Source: Lysinibacillus contaminans (GTDB taxonomy: Bacteria > Bacillota > Bacilli > Bacillales_A > Planococcaceae). Taken from it: a stretch of DNA of 64,000 nt. Of the stretch, positions 52,387 to 60,705 are shown piece after piece (within the stretch, counting starts at the first letter, position 1; every line of letters begins with the position of its first letter). The stretch is from assembly GCF_001278945.1 (NCBI RefSeq), contig NZ_LGRV01000005.1, positions 124,001 through 188,000 of the forward strand, read 5' to 3'. The notes beneath the pieces are model-generated. The model had not been told where the DNA came from. It saw nothing but the letters and a program-made list of their open reading frames with translations, and made no database searches. Position numbers and translations under genes: made by a program.

Positions 52387-52836
52387 ATGTCTTGGAAAAT
52401 TCAAACTTATGATGAATTAACGAAAGAAGAGCTGTATAAAATTATTCAACTACGAGTAAATGTGTTTATTGTGGAACAACAAACATGCTATGAGGATTTG
52501 GATGATCACGATCAAAACTCCATACATTTATCATATGCTAAAGATGGAAAATTATTCGCATATACACGCTTATTACCGCCAGGAGAAAAATTCGAAATGG
52601 CTTCTTTAGGACGTGTTATTACGAGTCAGGAGACACGTGGAACAGGGCTGGGTAGAGAAATGATTCAACTAGCACTAGATACAATTGAAAAAGAATGGCC
52701 AGGGTCCGAAGTGTTTATTCAGGCGCAAGAATATTTAAAGGGCTTTTACGGATCATTTGGTTTTGAACCAGTATCAGAACCTTATATGTACGATAGTTTG
52801 CCACATAGGGACATGCTGTATAAACCGAAGAAGTAA
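52387..52836 (+). CDS. elaA: ElaA-family GNAT acetyltransferase
   Basis: A 149-residue GNAT of the ElaA type, recognised by LRVNVFIVEQQTCYEDLDDHD near the N-terminus and SLGRVITSQETRGTGLGREMIQLAL, the acetyl-CoA loop. The C-terminal FYGSFGFEPVSEPYMYDSLPHRDMLY is also typical. AGGAGAG precedes ATG 52387. The physiological substrate of ElaA is unknown. It appears monocistronic. Confidence 0.9.
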   Translation: MSWKIQTYDELTKEELYKIIQLRVNVFIVEQQTCYEDLDDHDQNSIHLSYAKDGKLFAYTRLLPPGEKFEMASLGRVITSQETRGTGLGREMIQLALDTIEKEWPGSEVFIQAQEYLKGFYGSFGFEPVSEPYMYDSLPHRDMLYKPKK

Positions 52837-52909
52837 GGTTTAACTTTCTAATAAATAGGGAAAAGCTATTTTATAAGGCGTATTTCTATATTTTTAGGAG
52901 GGATTTAGG

Positions 52910-53215
52910 ATGGCAAAAGGTAAAGGAATTGTACTTGCGGGATTAGCGGGATTTGCTGCTTCTTTTTTGAGTAAAAAGGAAAATCGCGAAAAGACACTTG
53001 AAATATTTAATAATGCAAAATGTAAATTAGAATCTTATTTGAATACATCAAAAGTTGATATGGATTCAAACATTGCTGAACGTGTAACTACTGAAGTCGC
53101 TACTGAGGCTGGGACAACATCGACAAAAATTGCATCAAATGAAATGGTTGCTGAGGGCGGTGGCCATACGGCTGTTCATTTCTATAACGAAGAGATTCAG
53201 GCAAAAGAAAAATAA
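52910..53215 (+). CDS. small protein of unknown function with N-terminal hydrophobic segment
   Basis: A 101-residue protein starting MAKGKGIVLAGLAGFAASFLS, a glycine-rich hydrophobic helix, then a Lys/Glu-rich amphipathic stretch (KKENREKTLEIFNNAKCKLE) reminiscent of YtxH-like stress proteins, and a low-complexity Thr/Glu tail. AGGAGGG lies before ATG 52910. I cannot assign a family with confidence. It has a strong terminator of its own. Confidence 0.7.
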   Translation: MAKGKGIVLAGLAGFAASFLSKKENREKTLEIFNNAKCKLESYLNTSKVDMDSNIAERVTTEVATEAGTTSTKIASNEMVAEGGGHTAVHFYNEEIQAKEK

Positions 53216-53217
53216 AC

Positions 53218-53251
53218 AAAAACCTTCTCATTTAACCGTGAGAAGGTTTTT
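53218..53251 (+). terminator. terminator after the 101-residue protein gene
   Basis: AAAAACCTTCTCA pairs with TGAGAAGGTTTTT, perfect, around an 8-base loop. Confidence 0.9.
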
Positions 53252-53303
53252 GTGGTTGTCTTTTGACGTTATAAGGATGACCTTTTGTAGAGAATAAGAA
53301 ATT

Positions 53304-54452
53304 TTAAATACTTTGAGAGATTTTATTTTTGTTTGGAATAATTGTTAAGCAAGCAAAGCAAAGCAGCACAATTCCTGTAAAGATAAAGCCACTTGTAGTG
53401 TCGAGAGATAGCCAACCAAGTAATGATGAACCAAGAACCACACCTAAAGAGAAGAATGCATAGAAATAACCATATGCCTTGCCGCGAATTTCAACTGTTG
53501 TTGAGTCGATTAATAGTGAATTGACGGAAGGGAATAAAAATCCGAATCCACAACCATAGCAAATCATTGCTAGATATAACAATGTGCTAGAGTCTGCCTG
53601 GCTAATAAGTATCTGACTAATACCCATTAAACTAATTCCTAAGGCGAGTGTTTTAATGGGTGCCACTTTATCGAATATTCGATTTGTCGGTAGGATGAAA
53701 ACAAGTACTGCAACAATGCCAAATGCACTCATTAGCGTTCCACTTAAGCGAGAATCAAAGCCTAAAGACTGTACTTTCAATGGTAGTAAATAGGCAATTA
53801 CACCTTGAGAAAACATTAAGAAGAAAGCACCCGAAAATGCTTTTAATGTACCAGTATTATTGAAGAAAACACTAATAGGTACATGTTTACTAGAAGTAGT
53901 TTCTTCTTTTTTAGCTCTAGTCGAGTTTAATAAAAAGAAAGCGAGAATCCCTAAAATTAGCATAAAGCTAGCAGTCACGTTAAATACAAAAGGTACGCTT
54001 GTACGACTTGCTAAAATACCACTAAAAGCGGGACCGATAATAGCTGCAATACCAACGAATGCACCGGAAATCGCACTACCTTTACCACGCTTTTCTTGTT
54101 CCGTAGCATTTGCCAAAAACGTAAAGGCAGCTGGGACGATAAAGCCTGCTACTAAGCCATGTAAAAAACGCACGATAAGTAGAAAAATAGGATCTTCTAC
54201 TAAATTGTAAAAAGTTAAAGAGATACCGGTTGTTAGTAGCCCAATAATTAATATAACAAATGGTCCTTTACGATCGGTTAAAAACCCAGAAATAATATTT
54301 CCGAATGTGTTAGAGAGGGAGTACATTCCGACTGCTAACCCTGTTAAAAAGGCAGATGCCCCTAAAGATTCTGCATACGTACTCATAACAGGAAGTTGTG
54401 TAAATAAATCAAAAAAAGAAAAGAATATAATTACATAGATAAATGCCTTCAT
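53304..54452 (-). CDS. MFS transporter, drug:proton antiporter type
   Basis: A 382-residue, 12-helix MFS protein. The motif A loop is GFLTDRKGPFVILIIG, motif B is IVRFLHGLVAGFIVPAAF, and the DHA1 antiporter motif C region is GIAAIIGPAFSGIL. The length and motifs fit the DHA1 class of multidrug or sugar-efflux pumps. GGAGG lies before the ATG. It stands alone, so the cargo is unknown. It is not closely alike the second MFS pump at 62.4-63.6 kb. Confidence 0.85.
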   Translation of the reverse strand: MKAFIYVIIFFSFFDLFTQLPVMSTYAESLGASAFLTGLAVGMYSLSNTFGNIISGFLTDRKGPFVILIIGLLTTGISLTFYNLVEDPIFLLIVRFLHGLVAGFIVPAAFTFLANATEQEKRGKGSAISGAFVGIAAIIGPAFSGILASRTSVPFVFNVTASFMLILGILAFFLLNSTRAKKEETTSSKHVPISVFFNNTGTLKAFSGAFFLMFSQGVIAYLLPLKVQSLGFDSRLSGTLMSAFGIVAVLVFILPTNRIFDKVAPIKTLALGISLMGISQILISQADSSTLLYLAMICYGCGFGFLFPSVNSLLIDSTTVEIRGKAYGYFYAFFSLGVVLGSSLLGWLSLDTTSGFIFTGIVLLCFACLTIIPNKNKISQSI

Positions 54453-54509
54453 AATTCCTCCAAAAAATATTACGCCATAATGGTTCTATTATAGCATTTT
54501 CGACAAAAA

Positions 54510-54551
54510 AAGACCGCTTGATAGGTCTAAAAGAACATATCAAACGGTCTT
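54510..54551 (-). terminator. terminator of the CoA-transferase gene
   Basis: AAGACCGCTTGATA pairs with TATCAAACGGTCTT (one mismatch) across a 14-base loop; on the minus strand it is followed by TTTTTTGTCG. Confidence 0.82.
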
Positions 54552-54562
54552 GCATATAGAAA

Positions 54563-56083
54563 TTACGCTTTTACGTTTTCTTTTTTCATTGTTTTGTTTT
54601 TAGCAAGGTTTACGTGCCAAGAAAGAGCTTCCTCTAAGATATGAGGCGTTTGTTGATTACCTGTTGCTTCAACAGCACGGTTGTAGTAATCCCATAATTG
54701 CTCTTTGTAATCTGGGTGAGCACAGTTTTCGATGATTAGAGGTACACGCTCTTTTGGCGCAAGACCGCGTAAGTCAGCGATACCTTGTTCAGTAACGATT
54801 ACATCTACATCATGCTCAGTGTGGTCTACATGAGAAACCATTGGTACGATTGAAGAAATTGCGCCGCCTTTTGCGTATGATTTTGTCACGAAGATTCCAA
54901 GACGTGCATTACGTGCGAAGTCTCCAGAACCACCGATACCGTTCATCATTTTTGTGCCAGATACATGTGTAGAGTTTACGTTACCATAGATATCTAATTC
55001 AAGAGCTGTGTTGATTGAGATTAAACCCAAACGACGGATAAGCTCTGGGTGGTTAGATATTTCTTGTGGGCGTAAGCAAATTTTATCAGCGTACTTTTCT
55101 AAATTACCGTAAACTTTTTTCTGTAATTCTTCAGTAAGCGTAATTGATGTCGCCGCTGCGAATTTAACTTTACCAGCATCGATTAAGTTGAATACAGCAT
55201 CTTGAAGTACTTCAGAAGCAACCACTAAGTCTTCAAATTCTGAATCAGCGAAGCCATCAAGTACAGCGTTTGCTACAGAACCTACACCAGATTGTAATGG
55301 CATTAAACTGTTCGTTAAGCGACCAGCTTTAATTTCACCGCGGAAGAAGTCCATTAAAATGTTCGCCATTTTTTGCGTTTCTTCATCTGGAGGAACGATT
55401 AATGAAGGAGCATCTGGCTCTTCAGAAATAACGATTGCTTTAATTTTAGCTGGATCTACTTTAATACCAATTTCACCAATACGTTGTGTAGCATCAGTCA
55501 TTGGGATAGCTTCACGTTTACCTTGATCAGCTGGTACGTAGATATCATGAATACCAATTAGAGCTTCTGGGTGAGCAATATTTAACTCGATAATAATATT
55601 TTCAGCATACTCAGCAAAAATTGGAGAGTTACCTACCGAGTTTGTAGGGATAATATATCCATCTTCTGTAATCGCAACAGCCTCAAGAATTAAATATGTA
55701 ATTGGCCCTATGATTCCTTGGCGTACCAATTCAGCGTTATGAGAAAGGTGAGCATCTACATACATAATGTCACCAGAGTTGATTAGGTTACGAATACCAG
55801 CATCGCCTTGGAATGGTCCACGTTTGCGGATAACGCCCGCTTCAGCTAAATATTTATCTACTTCAGGGCCTAAAGAAGCACCAGTATATACATCAATTTT
55901 AAATTTTTCGTTTTTAGCGCGTTCTACTAATGCCGTAGGAACCACTTTAGCGTCCCCAGCGCGAGTGAATCCACTCATACCAACTACATCACCATCAGAA
56001 ATAAGTGCTGCAGCTACATCAGCAGTAACGATTTTGTTTTCAAGTTCTTTAATACCTAAACGTTTTTGAACAATTGCATCCAT
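54563..56083 (-). CDS. acetyl-CoA hydrolase / succinate:acetate CoA-transferase family (Cat1-like)
   Basis: A 506-residue class I CoA-transferase. It opens VTADVAAALISDGDVVGMSGFTRAGDAKVVP and contains LVVASEVLQD, where the Glu would form the glutamyl-CoA intermediate, and MNGIGGSGDFARNARLG, the CoA-binding glycine loop. Such enzymes move CoA between acetyl-CoA, succinate or propionate and acetate, or hydrolyse acetyl-CoA. Cells use them to balance overflow acetate with the TCA cycle. A LytTR regulator lies directly upstream on the same strand, a pairing that suggests dedicated control. Transferase versus hydrolase cannot be decided by eye. Confidence 0.9.
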   Translation of the reverse strand: MDAIVQKRLGIKELENKIVTADVAAALISDGDVVGMSGFTRAGDAKVVPTALVERAKNEKFKIDVYTGASLGPEVDKYLAEAGVIRKRGPFQGDAGIRNLINSGDIMYVDAHLSHNAELVRQGIIGPITYLILEAVAITEDGYIIPTNSVGNSPIFAEYAENIIIELNIAHPEALIGIHDIYVPADQGKREAIPMTDATQRIGEIGIKVDPAKIKAIVISEEPDAPSLIVPPDEETQKMANILMDFFRGEIKAGRLTNSLMPLQSGVGSVANAVLDGFADSEFEDLVVASEVLQDAVFNLIDAGKVKFAAATSITLTEELQKKVYGNLEKYADKICLRPQEISNHPELIRRLGLISINTALELDIYGNVNSTHVSGTKMMNGIGGSGDFARNARLGIFVTKSYAKGGAISSIVPMVSHVDHTEHDVDVIVTEQGIADLRGLAPKERVPLIIENCAHPDYKEQLWDYYNRAVEATGNQQTPHILEEALSWHVNLAKNKTMKKENVKA

Positions 56084-56350
56084 AAAAAAAATCCTCCCCT
56101 AAAAATTATTGATGGAAACGAGTGACAAAACAAGAAAAACCTTGTTAGAATTTTCTGTTTATTTAGTTGTAGTATAACTCCAACTATTTACATTAATACT
56201 ATCACCAATTTGACACAAATACTGTATAAACAACATTAAATTGTCTAAAAAAAGAATAAACGAGAAAATTCGCGCATTACTGACAGTGAAAACGGTTTAA
56301 AACAGATGCAATCAATTTGTAAGGTTGTCGGAATTGTATTAAATAAACGA
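56084..56350 (-). promoter_or_regulatory. control region of the CoA-transferase gene
   Basis: A 320-base gap up to the LytTR gene. TAGTTG at 56164-56169 and CAACTA at 56181-56186 form an inverted repeat around a minus-strand TATACT (56171-56176), a plausible -10 under repressor or activator control. LytTR regulators usually bind direct repeats, so the binding protein is not certain. Confidence 0.4.
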
Positions 56351-56397
56351 AAAATCACAACAAATATTCAAAAAAGATGAATGTTTATTGTGATTTT
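56351..56397 (-). terminator. terminator of the LytTR gene
   Basis: AAAATCACAACAAATATTCA pairs with TGAATGTTTATTGTGATTTT (two mismatches), 20 bases, around a 7-base loop. Confidence 0.8.
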
Positions 56398-56403
56398 GTA
56401 AAA

Positions 56404-57054
56404 TTAGAAGCCTAAAGAACGGCGGAAGTAGCTAGCATAACGTTGACTGACAGGAATTCTTGTACCGTCTTTCATGATTAATAAGAAAGTCGAATGTGAG
56501 TCTGGTTGAATTTCGTCTATATAATCGATGTTCACGATGTAAGAACGATGGCATCGAATAAATGAGTCTGGTGCTAGGAATAGCTCAAGGTCACTTAAAT
56601 TAAGACGATGGTAACCTTCACGACCCATTGTTTTTACAAAGGTTTTACGAAGTTGTGTTTCAAGGTAAATCACTTGGTCGTGTTTAATTGGGTACCAACA
56701 ATCATCGATTTTGATTGTGATATAGTTTGTTAAGAATGCAGATGGCTTTTGTGGGAAAATGGCAGTAATAGCACCTTTTGTTTCTCCTTCTTCCATAAGA
56801 GGGATACTCATACCGAAATAAGCAACGCCAAATACATCAGGTTCGATGTACGTACTGATTTTTTGACCATAAGTTAAAGCTTTATGAGCAGCTGAACCTT
56901 CTTTTACTGGATCACCTGGTTTAATCTTTAAATCGACTTTCTTGCTCGGTTGGTAATACAAGTACTCAGTTGTGTCGGAAATTGCGATTGATGTATTCTC
57001 TGGAAAAAACTCCTTAATAATATCCATAATCTCTTCTATTTGCTTTGGATCCAC
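56404..57054 (-). CDS. LytTR-family transcriptional regulator with N-terminal sensor domain
   Basis: A 216-residue regulator. The C-terminal LytTR DNA-binding domain is clear (VIYLETQLRKTFVKTM, HRLNLSDLELFLAPDSFIRCHRSYIVNIDYIDEI, GTRIPVSQRYASYFRR). The N-terminal part (about 1-110) is not a receiver domain but a small alpha/beta sensor, perhaps PAS or GAF-like (SIAISDTTEYLYYQPSKK, KGAITAIFP). GTG 57054 has GAGGTG six bases upstream and is preferred over ATG 57087. It lies directly upstream of the CoA-transferase gene on the same strand and likely controls it in response to a metabolite. Confidence 0.85.
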   Translation of the reverse strand: MDPKQIEEIMDIIKEFFPENTSIAISDTTEYLYYQPSKKVDLKIKPGDPVKEGSAAHKALTYGQKISTYIEPDVFGVAYFGMSIPLMEEGETKGAITAIFPQKPSAFLTNYITIKIDDCWYPIKHDQVIYLETQLRKTFVKTMGREGYHRLNLSDLELFLAPDSFIRCHRSYIVNIDYIDEIQPDSHSTFLLIMKDGTRIPVSQRYASYFRRSLGF

Positions 57055-57689
57055 TATTAACACCTCATTTTGAACTTTTAAAAACAATATTATTATCTAT
57101 TTTACTACATATTCATATAAATTATATAGAGAAGATTTAGGAATAAACAAGAGAAATGTCGAATAGAGTAAGATATGTTACATAATATGTAATTATTTTT
57201 AATTAATTACTAATGTATTGTGTATTTAATATGGTAAAATATGATTGTATATAAATTGATTTTATGGGTTTCTACTATGTATGCATGATAAATAAGAACT
57301 AGAAACCTCGGTAAAATATGGTTGAAAGAAAATCGCAAAATATGGTAAAATCCACAGTACAGTCTAAAATATTTTTTTTAGTAGTATTTTTGATAGGCTA
57401 TTTATAATTGAAAGGTGTTTCATCACCAAAAGATCGGAATGACATTTGGTTAAAGGACATATCAAAATTAGAATGGTCGTTGATTGAAGTGTAGGCTGGA
57501 CGCCCCCGGAAAGCGCCAATCGGAACGGAAATCAACCCCAAGTTATGGTGATGAACATTAAAAGTTACATAATTTATACGAAAAAGGATTCGATTTATCC
57601 GTAAAATGGTCAAATAACATTTTACGTTTTAGATTGGTGTCAATTCATGTAAGGTTATTCGTGTACTCTGAGGAAAGATGGGGAAGATA
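57055..57689 (+). other. gap between divergent regulators, with one dispersed repeat
   Basis: About 630 bases, very AT-rich from 57090 to 57400 with nothing I recognise. The GC-richer block 57481-57536 is a short dispersed repeat listed separately. No intact gene was seen. Confidence 0.45.
57481..57555 (+). repeat. short form of a Bacillaceae-type dispersed repeat
   Basis: TTGATTG ... ACGCCCCCGGAAAGCGCC ... CGGAACGGAAATCAAC: terminal TTGATT/AATCAA, a GC-rich middle with GGAAAGCG and the end GCGGAA-like ATCAAC recall a repeat common in Bacillus-group genomes (GTTGATTGgaGcGGAAGGCG...GGAAAGCG...GGAAATCAAC), here internally deleted. The flank CAAGTTATGGTGATGA (57540-57555) recurs at 27944-27959. 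Confidence 0.6.
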
Positions 57690-58484
57690 ATGCAACTACA
57701 TCAACATTCTATGTCAGAAACGATATCAAAAAGATACTTTCAAGAAATCGATAATATTAATCAATACATCGGCGTGGAAGAATTTTTTAATATTGAGTCA
57801 AAATTAATATTTGAGATTTATCATCTAGAATCAGCAAAGGCAAAGAAATCTTTGCATGAAATAATTGATATTCTTTCAATTCGTTTTGGTAAGCAAGTCA
57901 TTAAAATAGTCCGAAGCTATTTTTCAGTTTTGTCATCGATTGTTGCGCGTAAATTGCTAGACAATCAAGTACCTTCGAAAAAAGCATTTGCCTTTAATGT
58001 TGCTTGTAATGATATGATTGAAAATCAAATGAAAGACGCAGAGTTTTTACAATTTGCAGATGACTTAATAGATTTCTTCATATACTTTATTGCAGATCGC
58101 AAACAGCCGACATTCCGTCATCAAACGGTAAATAAAGTAATAATGTACATAAATGATGAGTTGGAAAATGACTTAACAGTGGAAACGATTGCAAATAATT
58201 TTCACATAAGTACAAGCCACTTATCTCGGATTTTTAGAGAGCATGTCGGCATTACACTTGTAGAATATTTAAATGTCCGTCGTGTAGAAGAATCACAATA
58301 TTATCTACGACATACTAATAAGAGCATTACATCTATTTCAGATCAGTTCCACTTCTGTAACCAAAGTTATTTCACACGTATTTTCAAAAAATATACGAGT
58401 GTAACACCTAAGCATTTCCGTGATGAATTGCACCATGAATTCTATCGTTTCGAGATGGCAGAATTGGAACTTCAAAACGTATAA
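57690..58484 (+). CDS. AraC-family transcriptional regulator
   Basis: A 264-residue regulator with the double helix-turn-helix of AraC/XylS at its C-terminus (VNKVIMYINDELENDLTVETIANNFHISTSHLSRIFREHVGITLVEYLNVRRVEESQ and ISDQFHFCNQSYFTRIFKKYTSVTPKHFR, given here in pieces). The N-terminal 150 residues are helical and show no cupin signature, so the ligand is unknown. ATG 57690 follows GGGGAAG; ATG 57678 is an alternative with GAGGA too close. It stands alone and its targets are not evident. Confidence 0.85.
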   Translation: MQLHQHSMSETISKRYFQEIDNINQYIGVEEFFNIESKLIFEIYHLESAKAKKSLHEIIDILSIRFGKQVIKIVRSYFSVLSSIVARKLLDNQVPSKKAFAFNVACNDMIENQMKDAEFLQFADDLIDFFIYFIADRKQPTFRHQTVNKVIMYINDELENDLTVETIANNFHISTSHLSRIFREHVGITLVEYLNVRRVEESQYYLRHTNKSITSISDQFHFCNQSYFTRIFKKYTSVTPKHFRDELHHEFYRFEMAELELQNV

Positions 58485-58632
58485 TTTGAATCTACGTCAT
58501 GTATAGTAGGTTAATGAATGGAATTTTCTTGAATTATTAAGTGAGAGTACTTATGAAGAGTTGACAGAATGCGGTCCTATTAGCTAACTCCATGACGGCA
58601 TTTAACTTTCATATAATAACAGCGCCTGCTAT

Positions 58633-58662
58633 TTGATTAAGTCAGTCTTCATAAGGTATACT
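58633..58662 (+). promoter_or_regulatory. promoter of the YidC2-like gene
   Basis: TTGATT at 58633-58638 and TATACT at 58657-58662 with an 18-base spacer, 34 bases before the ATG. No MifM-like stalling leader frame was found between AraC and this gene. Confidence 0.5.
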
Positions 58663-58696
58663 TCACATTAGTTGAAAATTAATAGTAGGTGGATAA

Positions 58697-59458
58697 ATGA
58701 AGAATTTGAAGCTATTATCAATGCTTGGATTAGCTGTCTTTGTTCTTAGTGGATGTCAGGCTGTCGAAAACAAAGAAGGCTTTTTCTATAGTATTTTTGT
58801 TAAACCAATGGAATTTTTGCTTGAATTTTTCGGGAATAACATTTTTTTAGGTAGCTATGGTCTTGCAATCATTGCGATTACAGTATTAATCCGTTTGATC
58901 TTAATGCCGATTATGTTGAAAAACTATCGTCAGCAGCAAATGATGAAAACGAAAATGGACGCATTTAAGCCAGAGCTTGAAGAAGTTCAAAAGAAAATGA
59001 AGGAAGCAAAAACAAAAGAAGAGCAAATGCAATACCAACAAGAAATGGTTGGTCTATATAAAAAACATGGCATCAATCCATTGAACATGGGCTGCTTACC
59101 AATGTTAATCCAAATGCCAATCATTATGGGTCTTTACTTTGCAATTTTATATTCGGCCGATGTGAAAACACATCAGTTTTTGTGGTTTAGTCTAGGTTCG
59201 CCAGACATCATAATGACGATTATTGCAGGTCTTGTCTACTTAGTACAAGCGCGTGTATCTTTATGGACTGTACCGGAGCAACAAAAAGCACAAATGAAGA
59301 TGTTCGTTTATATTTCACCAATTATGATTGTCTTTATTTCTATGTCATCTATGGCAGCATTACCACTGTACTGGTCTGTTAGTGGTGCATTACTAATTCT
59401 CCAAACATATATTGGAAGAAAATATTATTCGGATCATCCGAATAAAGCAAATTCATAA
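58697..59458 (+). CDS. yidC: YidC/OxaA/SpoIIIJ-family membrane protein insertase (lipoprotein form)
   Basis: A 253-residue insertase. The lipobox VLSGC marks a lipid-anchored Cys near residue 20. The five-helix YidC core follows: LGSYGLAIIAITVLIRLILMPIMLKNYRQQQMMK carries the conserved Arg in helix 1, then the cytoplasmic coiled-coil hairpin, GINPLNMGCLPMLIQMPIIMGLYFAI and ALPLYWSVSGALLILQTYIGRKY. It inserts membrane proteins with or without Sec. Its length and lone position fit the second paralog (YqjG/YidC2); SpoIIIJ normally sits by rnpA and dnaA. Confidence 0.93.
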   Translation: MKNLKLLSMLGLAVFVLSGCQAVENKEGFFYSIFVKPMEFLLEFFGNNIFLGSYGLAIIAITVLIRLILMPIMLKNYRQQQMMKTKMDAFKPELEEVQKKMKEAKTKEEQMQYQQEMVGLYKKHGINPLNMGCLPMLIQMPIIMGLYFAILYSADVKTHQFLWFSLGSPDIIMTIIAGLVYLVQARVSLWTVPEQQKAQMKMFVYISPIMIVFISMSSMAALPLYWSVSGALLILQTYIGRKYYSDHPNKANS

Positions 59459-59468
59459 ATGAACGGAT

Positions 59469-59498
59469 ATCGAGGCGCATGTAGCCTCGATTTTTTTT
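59469..59498 (+). terminator. terminator of the YidC2-like gene, touching the next ribosome binding site
   Basis: ATCGAGGC pairs perfectly with GCCTCGAT around a 7-base loop, then eight T residues. AGGAGG of the next gene begins two bases later. Confidence 0.85.
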
Positions 59499-59510
59499 AG
59501 GAGGTAACTT

Positions 59511-59759
59511 ATGAACACAAAATGGATTCCATCAATCCTAGTAGCTTTTTTTAGTATTGCGGCGATCGTGTTTGTCGTAAAGGGTAATTTTGATTTTGCA
59601 GTACTTGCTATGACAGTTATGTTTGCGATGTCAAATGGGTTTAGAGCGAAAAGTTTTAAAGAGCAAGGTTATATCAAAGAGGCGAAATGGATGCGGTATA
59701 TGGCTGTCTTTTTCGGCATCGCTTCAGTTGCCGTATTGGCAATTATCACAACATCATAA
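59511..59759 (+). CDS. 82-residue membrane protein of unknown function
   Basis: A small protein with three hydrophobic segments (WIPSILVAFFSIAAIVFVV, FAVLAMTVMFAMSNGF, YMAVFFGIASVAVLAIIT) separated by short charged loops. AGGAGG precedes ATG 59511. It has no promoter of its own: the upstream gene's terminator ends 12 bases before the ATG, so expression probably needs read-through. The family is not recognised. Confidence 0.65.
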   Translation: MNTKWIPSILVAFFSIAAIVFVVKGNFDFAVLAMTVMFAMSNGFRAKSFKEQGYIKEAKWMRYMAVFFGIASVAVLAIITTS

Positions 59760-59905
59760 TTAGGAAGACATCAATTGGACATAGGGACAATGGTGTTTTT
59801 AAAGTAAGGCATATTCCCTGAAAATTATGTGAAAAAATCCTACTAAAAGATGTGAACAGTGATAAAATTAGACCATGTGTATAAGTGAAAAGGGGCATTT
59901 GAAAA

Positions 59906-60676
59906 GTGAAAAACAGTCGTATAAAAATCATTGTCGGCGCCATTATTTCGGTCGCTCTCATTATCTCAATTTTTGTGGTGGTCAAATACAAAAATAATCA
60001 GGTGAATATTGCATCAGATAATGACAAGCCTTCAACTGAGCAACAGGCAAACGAAAAACCAGCAGGTGAAGAACCAACAACACCCGAAGTACCAGAAGAA
60101 CCGGAAGTAAAGCCAGATAAAAATGGTTATATTCCAAATCAAACTTTACCAACAGAACCGACTTATATAAATGGAATCTTACTTGCCAATAAAAGATATC
60201 CGCTGCCATCAACTTTTGCGCCGGGTGAAGACGCGAAAGCGCGTGAGGCACTTAATACAATGCTAGCAGCGGCAAAACAGCAAGGCTTTGACTTAGTAGC
60301 ATTTAGTGGCTATCGTTCATTTGAATATCAAACGACTCTGTACAATAATTACGTCAATCGTGATGGAGTAGATGCGGCAGACCGTTATAGTGCGCGCCCT
60401 GGTTACTCTGAGCATCAAACAGGACTAGCGTTCGATATTGGAGAAAAAGGGAAAGAAGATTTATGGCTAACTGCCGAATTTGGCGAAACATCAGCAGGAC
60501 AATGGCTTGTTGCCCACGCCAATGAATTCGGGTTTATATTACGATTCCCACAAAACAAAGAGCATATTACAGGTTATATGTATGAATCTTGGCATTTTCG
60601 TTATGTAGGTGTTGAGATTGCCAAAGAAATTAAACAGCGAGACATAACATTAGAAGAATATTTAGGCGTAAATTAA
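59906..60676 (+). CDS. M15-family D,D-carboxypeptidase (VanY/DacB-like), membrane-anchored
   Basis: A 256-residue protein: an N-terminal anchor helix (IIVGAIISVALIISIFVVV), a Pro/Glu-rich linker to about residue 70, then the VanY domain. Zinc ligands and active-site residues are visible in SGYRSFEYQ, GYSEHQTGLAFDIG (His and Asp), the Glu/His pair of ESWHFRYVG. It trims D-Ala from peptidoglycan stems outside the cell. The start is GTG 59906, with AAAGGGG upstream. It is convergent with cls across a shared hairpin. No vancomycin-resistance genes lie near, so a housekeeping wall role is likely. Confidence 0.92.
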   Translation: MKNSRIKIIVGAIISVALIISIFVVVKYKNNQVNIASDNDKPSTEQQANEKPAGEEPTTPEVPEEPEVKPDKNGYIPNQTLPTEPTYINGILLANKRYPLPSTFAPGEDAKAREALNTMLAAAKQQGFDLVAFSGYRSFEYQTTLYNNYVNRDGVDAADRYSARPGYSEHQTGLAFDIGEKGKEDLWLTAEFGETSAGQWLVAHANEFGFILRFPQNKEHITGYMYESWHFRYVGVEIAKEIKQRDITLEEYLGVN

Positions 60677-60705
60677 AAAGGAGTGGGCTTATGCCCGCTC
60701 CTTTT
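60676..60705 (+). terminator. shared convergent terminator of the M15 peptidase and cls genes
   Basis: AAAAGGAGTGGGC pairs with GCCCGCTCCTTTT (one G-T mismatch) around a 4-base loop, with A- and T-tracts on both sides. Confidence 0.85.

Noticed and set aside
58485-58696. MifM-like regulatory leader before the YidC2 gene
   Set aside because: Only very short frames (7 and 4 codons) occur; none resembles the long stalling leader of Bacillus subtilis.
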